The position numbers and the translations under genes are program-made. 64,000 nt of DNA, taken from positions 2,986,001 through 3,050,000 of the forward strand of contig CM034108.1 in NCBI GenBank assembly GCA_019914945.1, written 5' to 3'. This DNA comes from Typha latifolia (taxonomy: Eukaryota > Streptophyta > Magnoliopsida > Poales > Typhaceae). Under the pieces are notes generated by a model. It was given only the letters and a program-made list of their open reading frames with translations, did no database searches and had not been told where the DNA came from. Shown in pieces: positions 52,335-62,692 of this stretch (its first letter is position 1; each line of letters begins with the position of its first letter).

Positions 52335-53654
52335 GGATTTGGCTTCTTTCCTTCCCCATCTAGAAGAGGTTCTTTTTCACTCTCTTTCTAAGTCTAGGCC
52401 GGGTTCAATCTAGGCCAAATTTGGTCCGAGCTTTTTGGGCCGATAGGGCATAAGTCTTTATTTGTAGCTCGACCCATCAATTAGTAGGGTCAAGTCAGTT
52501 TAGGTTAGAATATTATAGCTCATTATAACCCACTAGCATATGAGATATTACATTCAAACTGAGCATAATGGACTAAGTGTAACGAACCAAGTTATAAAAA
52601 TTATAATATCATAATATGCCAAACATAACATGCCTCCAACAAAAATATTTTACTTAGCTATTTAGGAATATAGTTTATATAGTGATATCTAATAAATTAA
52701 ATATCTGATGTGAAATTAAAAATTCATATGAATAGGCAAGCATAACAGGCCGGGGCGTGGACAGGCATAATGAGTTGGGCCTAGCACAAATCGGGCTTGT
52801 GTCAAACTTAGCCTAGTTAAAACTGGGCAGGTTCAAGCAGAGTTGGGCCTAATGATCAAGTCTACTCTTCTCTCATAGTCATAGTCACCACCTTCTACCT
52901 TCTCACCCCTCTCCCTCTTCCTTCGCCTCATTATTCCTTGATAATAACTTTCTTCAATCACGAAACTCTAGCTGTGCTCTCCTCTTCATGCTTCTCGTCG
53001 CCAAATTCCTCTTCTTCTCTACATTTACGTCGAATTCAAGCTCATATTCTTTCTCACCGCATTCCTCTTGAGGATCTATTCCTCGATATCTTAGCAAACA
53101 GTGTTGGCTCCATTGTAAGAATGACCTCTTTCCTCAAATGAAAGCTTCTTCTCTGTCGTTGTTGTTTGGTTGTGCTACTACGATGTGCCCCCATATGATC
53201 ATTCCTCTCCATCTAGCCATGTTATTGTAGTCGTCTATGAGGCATTGGCTTTTTTATTTTCTTGCTTCCCCAGGTCAAAAAATGTTCAATGTTGATTGTT
53301 ATTGTGCTAATAAACTTTTTGGCCATATCTCTTGGGATCGCGACAGAAACAATGAAAGCTAATTTCTTCGAGTCATGACATGGTCATTGTACTATATTTT
53401 ATTCGCCTTTTTTAGGCTTTTTATAATATGTTTTATATTGTGTTTTTGATATTATTCGCTAAGTTATGGAGCTTGTCTAAACTATTTTCTAATTTTTATT
53501 GTGTAATAGGTTTATAGGCCGTTGATTGTAATTATCTGATCTAAATAAATGATATCTAGCCTTCGAACTTTCCTTAAAAAAGGTCTTAAGAAGAGAAATT
53601 TGTTCCCTTCTAAACCCTAAAAAAAGGATTTTGGAGGTGTATAACGCCCAAAGG

Positions 53655-56198
53655 TTTGAGTTAAGTTTCGAGAGACTCCATCAAATATTATTCAATTTCT
53701 ATTTCTCTTCTCACTTATGCTTGCAAAGACCCAATATAAATTGTTGCATTTAATTGGTTTTATAGATCCAAGGGTAACTTTTCAACTTACAGTAAAATAC
53801 CGAAAGAAAATTGTTCACTAGTTTGTTGGATTTTAGTATAGTCAGAGATCAGAGCCATCAACTTTGTGAAACATAAAGCTGAAAATTTTGTTGATTATAA
53901 ACTGAATTAGTTAGCCTTAAGGCATATATGCATGACTATGTATGGATTAAAAAGTGCTCAAAATATGTCCTGTTTGGTGGACTGCTCCAATTTCATTAGT
54001 TTTGGTAGATGTTTCTTGTGTGTTCAAACTTTTCAAAGTATTCTTCGCTCTGTTTTGTGGATAGAATTTTTTTTCTCTTGAACTAATAGACAATGATGAG
54101 GTCATAAGCTAATTATATATTAGATTAAGTACACGGATGGTAACTAAAATAAACTAAAAAAATATATCAAATATCATAGTCAGCAACATTATCATAAGTA
54201 GCAGTACACTATGATCCTCTGTATCCTATCCTAAAGTGATAGTAGTATTTGTTTTCTTTTGTTATTCTAAAAACTATCATTCTCGTTGTTAAAAATTTCT
54301 CCACGGCTTCAAAGAAATCTTGACAACTAAAACTCTAAATTTTTTCTCTCTGTCTTCCTTGTTTTTTTCCCACTAACTTGATTATTACCACGAGACTTGC
54401 ATCCTATAAAATATAAATTTCTACCCTTTGTGTCCACGTCAATAAAATTTATCTTATTCGACTGTGATCATTTAGAGAAGCATGATTTTGAAAATATAGC
54501 TGTAAGATTGGCTTACTGAGAATTGACTAAACATAATTAAAGTTGATTTTTTTTTCGATAAATTGTTTTAGTTTTATCTCAACAATCTAACAAAAAAAAA
54601 ATTAAAAATTAGATATATTTACATATTTATTGTATAATTTAAATAATTAAAATTATAAAATAATTTAATATTAAACTTATATTAAAGTCTTGACGAGACT
54701 TTTCTAACAATACTATATTTTTATTAAAAATTAATAAGTAAAACTAATTATATACGGCAAGAATACAGATGAAATTTAAATTAACTAATTTAAGTTTATA
54801 TTCCTAAATAGCAATTTAAACTTGAACTCTAAATTTATAATTAGGACTTCAAATTTAGAGTTCCATATTGTGCACTGTGTCGGTTTTAGTGGATTGCTCC
54901 AATTTCATTAGTTTTGGTAGATGTTTGAATGTTTCTTGCCGTGTTCTTTTCAAAGTATTCTTCGTCTTATTTTGGGCATAATTTTTTTTTAACTAAGACA
55001 CAATGTGAGGTAGTAAGCTAATTATATATTAGATTAAGTGTCGGATGGTAAAAATATATTAAATGTCATAGTCAGCAATATTATCATAAGTAGTATCTGT
55101 TTTGTTTTGTTATTTTAAAAACTATCATTGTCTTTGTTAAAGATTTCTCCACGATTCTTGAAAGAAATCTTGACAATTAAATTAGAAAAAAATATTTCTT
55201 AATTTTTTCAAGACGCAACTTGATGAATTGGATTAGGAGACTAGTTAGTAACCATAAAATATAAATTTTTATTTTTTATGCCGAGATAAATAGAATTTAT
55301 CTTATTCGACGGTGATCTTTTAGAGAAAGTATAGATGCCGGGTTGACACATTTCTTCACATTTCTTCGAGAATCGAATAAATATAATCAAATTGAAATAT
55401 TTCTTCTAGATAAATTATTTTAATTTAGCCTTAACGATCTAACAAAAAAGGTTAAAAATTAAATATATTTAAAATACTTATTATATAATTTAAAAAATAT
55501 CGAGGAGATTTTTCTAACAATATTATTTTTGTTAAGGTTAATAAGCAAAATTAGTTATATGCTCAATTTAAATAATACAGACGAAATTTAAATTAACTAA
55601 TTTAAATTTTAGAGGACAGAACTAAAATTTTGAAATAGTAAATAGTAATTTAAAGCTGGCCTCTAAATTCAAAATTAGGACTTCAAATTTTATTTTTCTT
55701 TTCACGTGTGTTAGATAATGTCTCATTGGACATTAATTGTGCACTGTGTCGGATGTTTTAGCGGATAGCTCCAATTTGATTAGTTTTGGTAGATGTTTCT
55801 TCTGTGTTCATACTTTTCAAAGTATTGTTTGCTCTGTTTTGCTGAAAGATTTTTTTCCCTCTTATAGATAAAGATGAGGCCGTAAGCTAACTATATATTA
55901 GATTACGTACAGGATGGTGTTTACGATAACCTAAAAAATATATTAAATGTTATAGTCAGTCGTACACTACGATCATCTGTATCCTGTTCGAGAGTGATAG
56001 TCCTCTTTATTTTGCTTTGTTATTCTAAAAGATATCCTTGTGATAAATTTCTATAACGACGGTGCGCATTAATTCCAGACCACAGACTATTCCAATATTG
56101 TCTTCGATGTTAATTAATCGACCAGAAACAACAACATCAACTTACTATTCCAATAATTGACTCCCAACAATCCCATTTCCTCGTTGACTGTCACTGCC
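53655..56198. repeat. Spacer upstream of MES gene A, built from three ~0.9-kb direct repeats
   Basis: 53655-53970 matches the gene A downstream flank (57570-57870). Then a block opening with GCTCCAATTTCATTAGTTTT starts at about 53985, 54897 and 55768 (periods 912 and 871 bp). Each copy carries TTTTCAAAGTATT, TAAGCTAATTATATATTAGA and CATAGTCAGCAA-like words, and two carry TTTCTAACAATA. Further copies or parts lie near 57990, 61735 and 63326. No coding function. Confidence 0.75.
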
Positions 56199-56205
56199 TA
56201 TAAAT
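56199..56205 (+). promoter_or_regulatory. TATA box of MES-like gene A
   Basis: TATAAAT 62 bp upstream of ATG 56261, in sequence closely shared with gene C upstream. Confidence 0.6.
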
Positions 56206-56260
56206 TTCATTCAATCTATACAAGGATGATTGTATCTGGGAAGAAGAAAAAAAAGATAAG

Positions 56261-56938
56261 ATGGAGCATGATGGATCAAACAAGACCTGCAACCATATAA
56301 TTCTTGTTCATGGAGCATCTCATGGAGCCTGGTGTTGGTACAAGTTATCGACGTTGCTGACGTCGGCCGGCTACCGGGTCACGGTGCCCGACCTCGCCGC
56401 CTCCGGCATCGACGAGAGGCGGCTCGAAGAAGTGCCGACTTTCGCCGACCACAACGAGCCGCTGCTCGAAATTCTACGCTCTCTCCCGGCCGGAGAGAGG
56501 GTCATGCTGGTAGGGCATAGCTACGGGGGTGTGTGCATCGCTCTGGCCGCCGAGATGTTCCCCGAGAAGGTTGCCGCCGCCGTCTTCTTGACGGCGTTCC
56601 TGCCGGATTGTACGGCTCCGCCGTCGTTTGTCATTGATAAGGTAATGCATCATGTCCATTTCGCTAGCTATGTATGTCATATTGCAAACACATATATCAT
56701 CGTATCTATGAACTGACGGCTTATTCATGCATCAAGCTTTTTGAGGTTCCGATATCAGTATGGATGGATACTCAATTCAAAACCTACCCGGCGGAGGAGA
56801 AACGTCCAGCGTCCATGCTATTTGGCCCTCAGTTCTTGGAATCGCGACTCTATCAGCTCTCCCCACCTGAGGTATATATCTACTACTACTACTACTACTA
56901 CTACTACTAATCAATTAACTACTTACTTCAATGTTGTA

Positions 56939-56973
<35 letters not shown>

Positions 56974-57290
56974 CAACTTATATGCATCTATATGTCCATT
57001 AATTGCAGGATATCACATTGGCAAAAACCTTGATCAGAATTACATCATTGTTTCTTGACGACCTGCAAAGCCGGCCGCCATTTACCCCCGGTCGATACGG
57101 CTCGGTGGATAAGGTGTTCATAGTCTGCGAGCAAGATTTCGCCATACCCGAGCAGCACCAACGGTGGATGATCGAGAACTACCCTGTGAAAGAGGTGAAG
57201 TCAATTGAAGCAGCGGATCATATGGCAATGGTATCCAAACCGAAGGAGCTATGCCAGTGTCTCATGGAGATTGCCAGTAAATATTCTTAA
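56261..57290 (+). CDS. SABP2/MES-type alpha/beta hydrolase (methylesterase-like), gene A
   Basis: Exons: 56261-56641, 56737-56871, 57009-57290; all phase 0, 265 aa, normal for the family. I chose acceptor 56736 because it restores PSFVIDKLFEV...WMDTQF, the expected sequence in this family. Catalytic triad: Ser87 (GHSYGG), Asp215 (CEQDFAIPEQ), His243 (ADHMAM). The oxyanion motif is HGASHGAWCWYK. Gly18 and Met244 are the residues of SABP2-type esterases; hydroxynitrile lyases of this fold carry Thr and Lys there. An esterase acting on a methyl ester such as methyl salicylate or jasmonate is therefore more likely than a lyase; the substrate is inferred. No signal peptide: cytosolic. Intron 2 carries CTA and TA microsatellites. 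Confidence 0.92.
56879..56973. repeat. (CTA)n and (TA)n microsatellites in gene A intron 2
   Basis: About ten CTA units, then a TA run at 56940-56973. Gene B intron 2 has the same CTA run but only a few TA units, so the TA tract expanded in A or shrank in B. Confidence 0.85.
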
Positions 57291-58344
57291 ATTAAGAAGT
57301 TTATATGTATTTCATAATGATAAATATATAATAAGTCTTGGGGCCTCCTCCGAAGAGGTACTGAGTTGTGACAGTGATGCTAGTTTTATCTCAATAACTA
57401 GAAGTAGAGAAATTTGAATAAAAGTTCCAAATACTACTTGGACGAGACAGGTCTCAAAAGACCCACTATAATTTCTCTCTATATAGACATAAGTGTCACA
57501 TTTCACCCAACAGATTAACACAAAAAAAGAATTCTTATTTAATCTGTTTATTTTTTATAAGACTAGAATTAATTTTCGAGAGACCCGATCAAATATTATT
57601 CAATTTCTATTTCTCTTTTGACTTATGATGGCAAAGTTCCGTTATAAATTTTATAGATCTAAGGTAACTTTTCACCTTACAGGAAAATACTGAAAGAAAA
57701 TTGTTCACCAACTTGTTGAATTTTAGTATAGTCAGATCAGAGCCATCAACTTTGTGAAATATAAAAGCTGAAAATTTAAGAAATCTCAAAATTTTGTTGA
57801 CTATAACCTGAATTAGTTTGCCTAAAGGCATAGATGCATGACTATGTATGTATTAAAAAGTGCCCAAAATTCTAATCGGACAAAAAGGATCTGGACTCAT
57901 AGAAACCATTTTTTTTTCTTTTTTTACGTGTGTTAGATAATGTCTCATCTAATTGAGTAATTGTGCATTGTGTAGGATGTTTGGTGGACGATTCTAATTT
58001 CATTAGTTTTGGTAGATATTTTTTGTGTGTTCAAAAATTTCAAGGTATTATTCCTCGTTCTGTTTTGTGGATAGAATTTTTTTGTTTTTGTTTTTTTTAC
58101 TAATAGACAACGATGAGGTCATAAGCTAATTATATATTAGATTAAGTACACAGACGGTAACTAATATAACCTAAAAAATATATTAAATGCCATTGTGTTA
58201 CATTATAATCCTCTGTATTTTGTTTTGTTATTCTAAAAGCTATCGTGGTAATTATAATTTCTTTACGTCATTTGAAGAAATCTTGACAACTAAATTTCTC
58301 CTTTTGGTCTTTTCCTTGATTTTTCTAATAGGGTTGTCTTTTTC
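57291..58344. other. Gene A 3' flank and repeat-block spacer
   Basis: The 3'UTR is nearly the same as in gene B, followed by the segment shared with 53655-53970 and one copy of the spacer block (near 57985). No gene. Confidence 0.6.
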
Positions 58345-58635
58345 TTGATTTTTCTGATAGGGCAACTTGATGAACTGGACCGGAAGATTAGCCATTAACC
58401 ATAAAATATAAGCTTTTTACTCTTTGAGTCGATATCAACAAACCCTTGATTTTTCTAGTAGGGCAACTTAATGAATTGGACTGGAAGACTAGCCATTAAT
58501 CATAAAATAGAAGTTTTTACTCTTTGCGTCAATATCAATAAATCCTTGATTTTTCTAATAGCGCAACTTGATGAATTGGATTGGAAGACTAGCTATTAAC
58601 CATAAAATATTAGTTTTTACTTTTTGCGTCGATAT
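58345..58635. repeat. Three ~100-bp tandem repeats
   Basis: Units start at 58345, 58446 and 58546, each opening TTGATTTTTCT and containing GCAACTT-ATGAA and CATAAAATA words. The third is interrupted after GATAT (58631-58635) by the Copia LTR end. Confidence 0.85.
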
Positions 58636-59640
58636 TGTAAGAATTCAAATAAGGATTAGCAAAGTCAATGATAACCTTTGCTATGCTTCTATATTTATAA
58701 TGATGTTATAATGTATGGAAAGAATAGAGAGGATTACAAATCAATTTCTGAATATCCTCTATTCACGTTATACAAGGCATGATATCAAGAATATTTGACA
58801 TGATTATTTACCATAACAATAGAGAATGTTTATAGTAATAATAGGGGTTGTTTATAGTAACAGTGGCATGATTCTCAATCAGGTTGATGTGACTCAATGT
58901 CCGACGAATACAGATGTTGAGTTTGGATCTTAAAAAGTCAAAACATGTGCACGATAGGTTCTTTGTAAAGAGGTCGGCAAGCTGATCAGTAGTGGGAACA
59001 TATTTGATCACCAAGCGTTTTTGTGCAACTCTTTCACGAACAAAGTGATAGTCAACTTCTGTATGCTTAGTTCGTGCATGAAAAATGGGATTGGTGGCGA
59101 GATATGTTGCGCCAATGTTGTCGCACCACAAGGTTGGAGTAGTATAAATGGAGATGCATAGCTCGTGAAGAAGATATTGGAGCCAAGATAATTCGGGAGA
59201 AAGGAAAGTGAGACTCGTCAAAGACGACGTGGTGCGAGAGGAACATGCGTCCAGTTTCCCAATCCATGCAAACATAACCCTTGTGTTGTGGTTTGAATCC
59301 CAGAAAATGCATAAAAATGATTGAAACTGTAGCTTATGAGTGGCATAAGGACGGAGACAAGGATAGCAGGCACAACCAAAGGTGCGCAGCATTGTGTAGT
59401 CCAGTGGATCTTATAGAAGTTTCTCCCATGGAGACTTGCTGTGAAGAACCGAAGAAGGAAGCATATTTGTAAGGTACGTGACATGAAGAAAAGCTTCAAC
59501 CCAAAAACTGAGATGACATGCGCAAGAAGTTAAAGACCATGATCAACAATTTGTCGATGAGATCGTTCGATAGCGCCATTTTGGTGCGGTGTATAAGGGC
59601 ATGAGAATCGTTGTTCAATGCCATTTGATAGGGTATAAAT
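58636..59640 (-). mobile_element. Internally deleted Ty1/Copia retrotransposon remnant
   Basis: On the minus strand, from about 59640 down, it reads as the integrase core end (PYTPHQNG, HRQIVDHGL) and then the integrase C-terminal part (FGCACYPCLRPYATHKL; KGYVCMDWETGRMFLSHHVVFDES in another frame). It jumps directly to the RNase H end (CDNIGATYLATNP, HARTKHTEVDYHFVRE, ADLFTKNLS). The whole reverse transcriptase is missing between about 59200 and 59190, and there are stops and frameshifts. After the coding part, a stretch with a TATAAATA box (minus strand, about 58700) ends TTCTTACA at 58636; this is probably the 3' LTR. GATAT at 58631-58635 is one target-site copy; the right end is not resolved. 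Not autonomous. Confidence 0.85.
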
Positions 59641-60196
59641 TAAATAGATCATAATAATACTAAGAGAAGAAAATTGAGACACGGCTCACTCCAACATTAC
59701 ATATGCCCATTTGACAGCTCATGTCCTTGTTACCTGATAATTGTCCTTCCTTTGTCTCCATCGTGATCTCCATCTCATTGATAATGTCAAAATAAGAAGC
59801 ACAAAGAAATACGATATATTAAATAGCATAATCTTCTGTATGCTGTTGAAGTGATAGTTTATTCATTATAGTTTAGGTTAATTTTAATTTACTCTCATGT
59901 ATTCTTTACTTATTAATCTCCAATATTAAAAAAAAAAGGTTTAATGACCCCTATAGAAATATAGCATGATTTGATGACAACACAATTAAGTTGGTCATTT
60001 GTATCGCTATTTCTGGACTATTATGAATTATAAGGAGATTAAAAAGTGCTTAAATTTAAAATACACCGACAAAAACTAAAGTCAGACCAAACCGGCGACA
60101 TGATCTATCCAAACGGAACTAAAATCTAGCTAGCCAATTGAGTTACAAACTCCGTATCAAATCTTAGCCATAATCTTATCTTAGCATTGAGCTGCT
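59641..60196. other. Spacer upstream of MES gene B
   Basis: Starts with sequence of unknown origin (about 59640-59805), then resumes the array spacer (ATATTAAATAGCATAATC). The 300 bp before gene B do not resemble the upstream regions of A or C. Confidence 0.5.
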
Positions 60197-60203
60197 TATA
60201 AAT
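60197..60203 (+). promoter_or_regulatory. TATA box of MES-like gene B
   Basis: TATAAAT 52 bp upstream of the ATG at 60255; the surrounding sequence differs from the gene A and C promoters. Confidence 0.55.
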
Positions 60204-60254
60204 ATATTACTCCCATCTAAAAAAAGAGTTTGTATGTAATTGGAAACAAATAAG

Positions 60255-61269
60255 ATGGGGGATGATGGATCAAAAAAGAAGACCTGCAACCACATAATTC
60301 TTGTTCATGGAGCATCTCATGGAGCCTGGTGTTGGTACAAGTTATCGACGTTGCTGACGTCGGCCGGCTACCGCGTCACAGTGCCCGACCTCGCCGCCGC
60401 CGGCATCGATGAGAGGCGGCTCGAAGACGTGCTGACGTTCGCCGACTACTCGAAGCCATTGCTGGAAATTGTAGTCTCTCTCCCAGCCGACGAGAGGGTC
60501 ATGTTGGTAGGGCATAGCTTCGGGGGAATGAGCATTGCTTTAGCGGCGGAGATGTTTCCGGAGAAGGTTGCCGCCGCCGTCTTCTTGACCGCGTTCCTGC
60601 CGGATTGTACGGCTCCGCCGTCGTTTGTCATTGATAAGGTAATGCATCATGTCCATTTCGCTAGCTATGTATGTCATATTGCAAACACATATATCATCGT
60701 ATCTATGAACTGACGGCTTATTCATGCATCAAGCTTTTTGAGGTTCCGATATCAGTATGGATGGATACTCAATTCAAAACCTACACGGCGGAGGAGAAAC
60801 GTCCAGCTTCCGTGCTATTTGGTCCTCAGTTCTTGGAATCGCGACTCTATCAGCTCTCCCCACCTGAGGTATATATCTACTACTACTACTACTACTACTA
60901 CTACTAATCAATTAACTACTTACTTCAATGTTGTACTAATATATATATTTGGCAACTTCTATGCATCTATATGTCCATTAATTGCAGGATATCACATTGG
61001 CAAAAACCTTGATCAGGATTACATCATTGTTTCTTGACGACCTGCGTAGCCGGCCACCATTTACCGCCGATCGATACGGCTCGGTGGATAAGGTGTTCAT
61101 AGTCTGCGAGCAAGATTTCACCATACCGGAGCAGCACCAACGGTGGATGATCGAGAACTATCCTGTGAAAGAGGTGAAGTCAATTGAAGCAGTGGATCAT
61201 ATGGCAATGGTATCCAAACCGAAGGAGCTATGCCAATGTCTTATGGAGATTGCTAGTAAATATTCTTGA
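60255..61269 (+). CDS. SABP2/MES-type alpha/beta hydrolase (methylesterase-like), gene B
   Basis: Exons: 60255-60638, 60734-60868, 60988-61269; 266 aa. The ATG at 60255 is the first in frame. Triad: Ser88 (GHSFGG), Asp216 (CEQDFTIPEQ), His244 (VDHMAM). Oxyanion motif HGASHGAWCWYK, with the same Gly and Met esterase-type residues as gene A. The N-terminus is more basic (GSKKKTCNH). Compared with A, most replacements sit in residues 48-95 (for example DVLTFADYSKPLLEIVVS against EVPTFADHNEPLLEILRS), near the active-site entrance and nucleophile elbow. Exons 2 and 3 and both introns are nearly identical to A. Intact, with its own promoter type, so it may differ in expression and substrate. Confidence 0.92.
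60876..60905. repeat. (CTA)n microsatellite in gene B intron 2
   Basis: About ten CTA/TAC units at the position matching the gene A run. Confidence 0.85.
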
Positions 61270-61904
61270 ATTAAGAAGTTTATATGTATTTCATAGTGAT
61301 AAATATATAATAAGTCTTGGGGCCTCCTCAGAAGAGGTACTGAGTTGTGACGGTGATGCCAGTTTTATCTCAATGACTAGAAGTAGAGAAACTTGAATAA
61401 AAGTTTCGAATACCACTTGGAAAAGACAGGTCTCAAAAGACCCACTGTAATTTCTCTCTATATATAGACCTAAGTGTAACACAAAAATTATTAAATTATT
61501 AAATACTGAATTTAGGCAAAAATTAAATTAACTAATTTAAGTTTTAAAAGACGGAACTAAAATTTTGAAATAATAAATAGTAATTTAGAGCTCCCCCTCT
61601 AAATTCATAGGTAGGATGTCAAATTCCTTGCAGAGCAGTTCAATCGAGCCCTGAGATTGCTCATAGAAACCTTTTTTTCTTTCTTTGACGTGTTTTAGAC
61701 AATGTCTCATTAGAATCTTTTTTTTTCTTTTGGCAGATGTTTCTTGTCGTGTTCTTTTCAAAGTATTCTTTTTTTTTTCTTTTTTGCTTTTAGCTAGGAG
61801 ACAATAATGTGGTCGTAACCAACGTTCTCATAAGTAGATGAGGTCCTAATTAATATATTAGATTAAGTTAAATGTCATAGTCAGCAACATTACCATAAGT
61901 AGTA
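61270..61904. other. Gene B 3' flank and spacer
   Basis: The 3'UTR is like gene A, then part of the spacer block (AATTAACTAATTTAAG, GGCAGATGTTTCTTGTCGTG), ending at the target site of the solo LTR. No gene. Confidence 0.6.
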
Positions 61905-62692
61905 CACTGTGTTAAAAATTGGCTCAAATTCAGTTTCAACAAAAATTCAGCATGTTTCAGCATTTCTGTGCCGCGCGTTCGAACGCGCCCTGAGGGCGTT
62001 CGAACGCGGGCTCAGACAGAGAGCAATCTGTGAAGCAGGCGTTCGAACGGCCCCAGCCGCGTTCGAACGCGAGCCAACCCGAGAGCAGACTTTCTGCAGG
62101 CGTTCGAACGGCCCCAGCCGCATTCGAACGCAAGCCAACCCGAGAGCAGCTATTTCTGCAGGCGTTCGAACGGCCCCCTCCCGCGTTCGAACGCCCCTTG
62201 AGTTTTGCTGGGTTTACATTGGGTGCGTTCGAACGCGCCCCGAGGGCGTTCGAATGCGACACTGAAAAATCCCTGACTATAAATACTAAAGGGGATTTTT
62301 AGGGCAAGTAGTGGGAAGAACATTAATGAGGGTTGAGCCACCATTGTATTGAGAGTGATTGGAGTTCTTAAACTCTTTGTAAGTGAGGGATTTGCGTAGT
62401 AAAGAAGATTGCTCCGCCCGTGGACGTAGGCACATCGCCGAACCACGTAAATCTTGTCTCTCTCTCTCTCTTTTGTCTCCATTGTTGTCTTGTTTGGTGT
62501 TTGCATATATTAGGATGTTAATCCGTGATTAGAAGTTGCTTAGGGCTTTTCTATCACCATTAACATCCTTATTGGAGGTTTTGAAGCTTTGCATTGTGTT
62601 CTCTTTCACTATTCCCAATTTGTGATATTTGAGGGTGAAGAAGTCTTGCTTCCACTACCTTCACCCATTTGGTAGATTTGCACAACACACTG
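61905..62692 (+). mobile_element. Solo LTR (LTR1) with 5-bp target-site duplication
   Basis: CACTG occurs at 61905-61909 and 62688-62692. The 778-bp unit between them begins TGTTAAAA and ends GCACAACA (TG...CA, with TGTT/AACA inverted ends). A TATAAATA box is at 62278-62285. Downstream lies GTGGACGTAGGCA...CCGAACCACGTAAATC, the R/U5-type sequence seen in many plant Copia LTRs, which orients it plus. The unoccupied version of this site is visible in the related spacer at about 54180-54245 (CATAGTCAGCAACATTATC, AGTACACTATG, ATCCTAAAGTGATAG), which confirms the insertion. Confidence 0.93.
61978..62254 (+). repeat. Array of ten TTCGAA palindromes in five pairs within LTR1 U3
   Basis: TTCGAA starts at 61978/61999, 62042/62062, 62103/62123, 62165/62186 and 62228/62249. 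Within-pair distance is 20-21 bp and pair-to-pair distance 61-64 bp. Cores usually read GCGTTCGAACG. The middle units share GGCCCCAGCCGC between the pair and GAGCCAACCCGAGAGCAG after it. The array ends 24 bp before the TATA box, where an LTR enhancer is expected. Confidence 0.95.

Larger units (their letters stand above)
51419..53650. other. THI1 3' flank and gene-free spacer
   Basis: Holds the THI1 3'UTR, a relic of a MES-like gene 3' end (51919-52060) and a tRNA-promoter-like segment (52287-52334). After that comes low-complexity sequence with GGCC/GGGTT words (52390-52860), without a supported gene. Confidence 0.45.

Noticed and set aside
56746..56871. Exon 2 of gene A starting at 56746 (after TTTTTGAG)
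   Set aside because: Also in phase, but the acceptor at 56736 restores LFEV, matching the family (VDK-LMEV in related enzymes).
56261..57290. Hydroxynitrile lyase as product of the MES-like genes
   Set aside because: The Thr and Lys needed for cyanohydrin chemistry in this fold are replaced by Gly and Met.
59068..59499. Separate small minus-strand genes in the 59-kb region
   Set aside because: They are pieces of the same decayed Copia polyprotein in shifted frames.
61978..62254. CRISPR-like spaced repeats
   Set aside because: Plant nuclear DNA. The repeats are palindrome pairs inside an LTR with similar, not unique, intervening sequence and no cas genes.
61909..62506. Several overlapping open frames on both strands rich in RSNA/FER-like repeats
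   Set aside because: They are by-products of the repeated TTCGAACG palindromes, which read open in many frames; no domain or start context supports coding.
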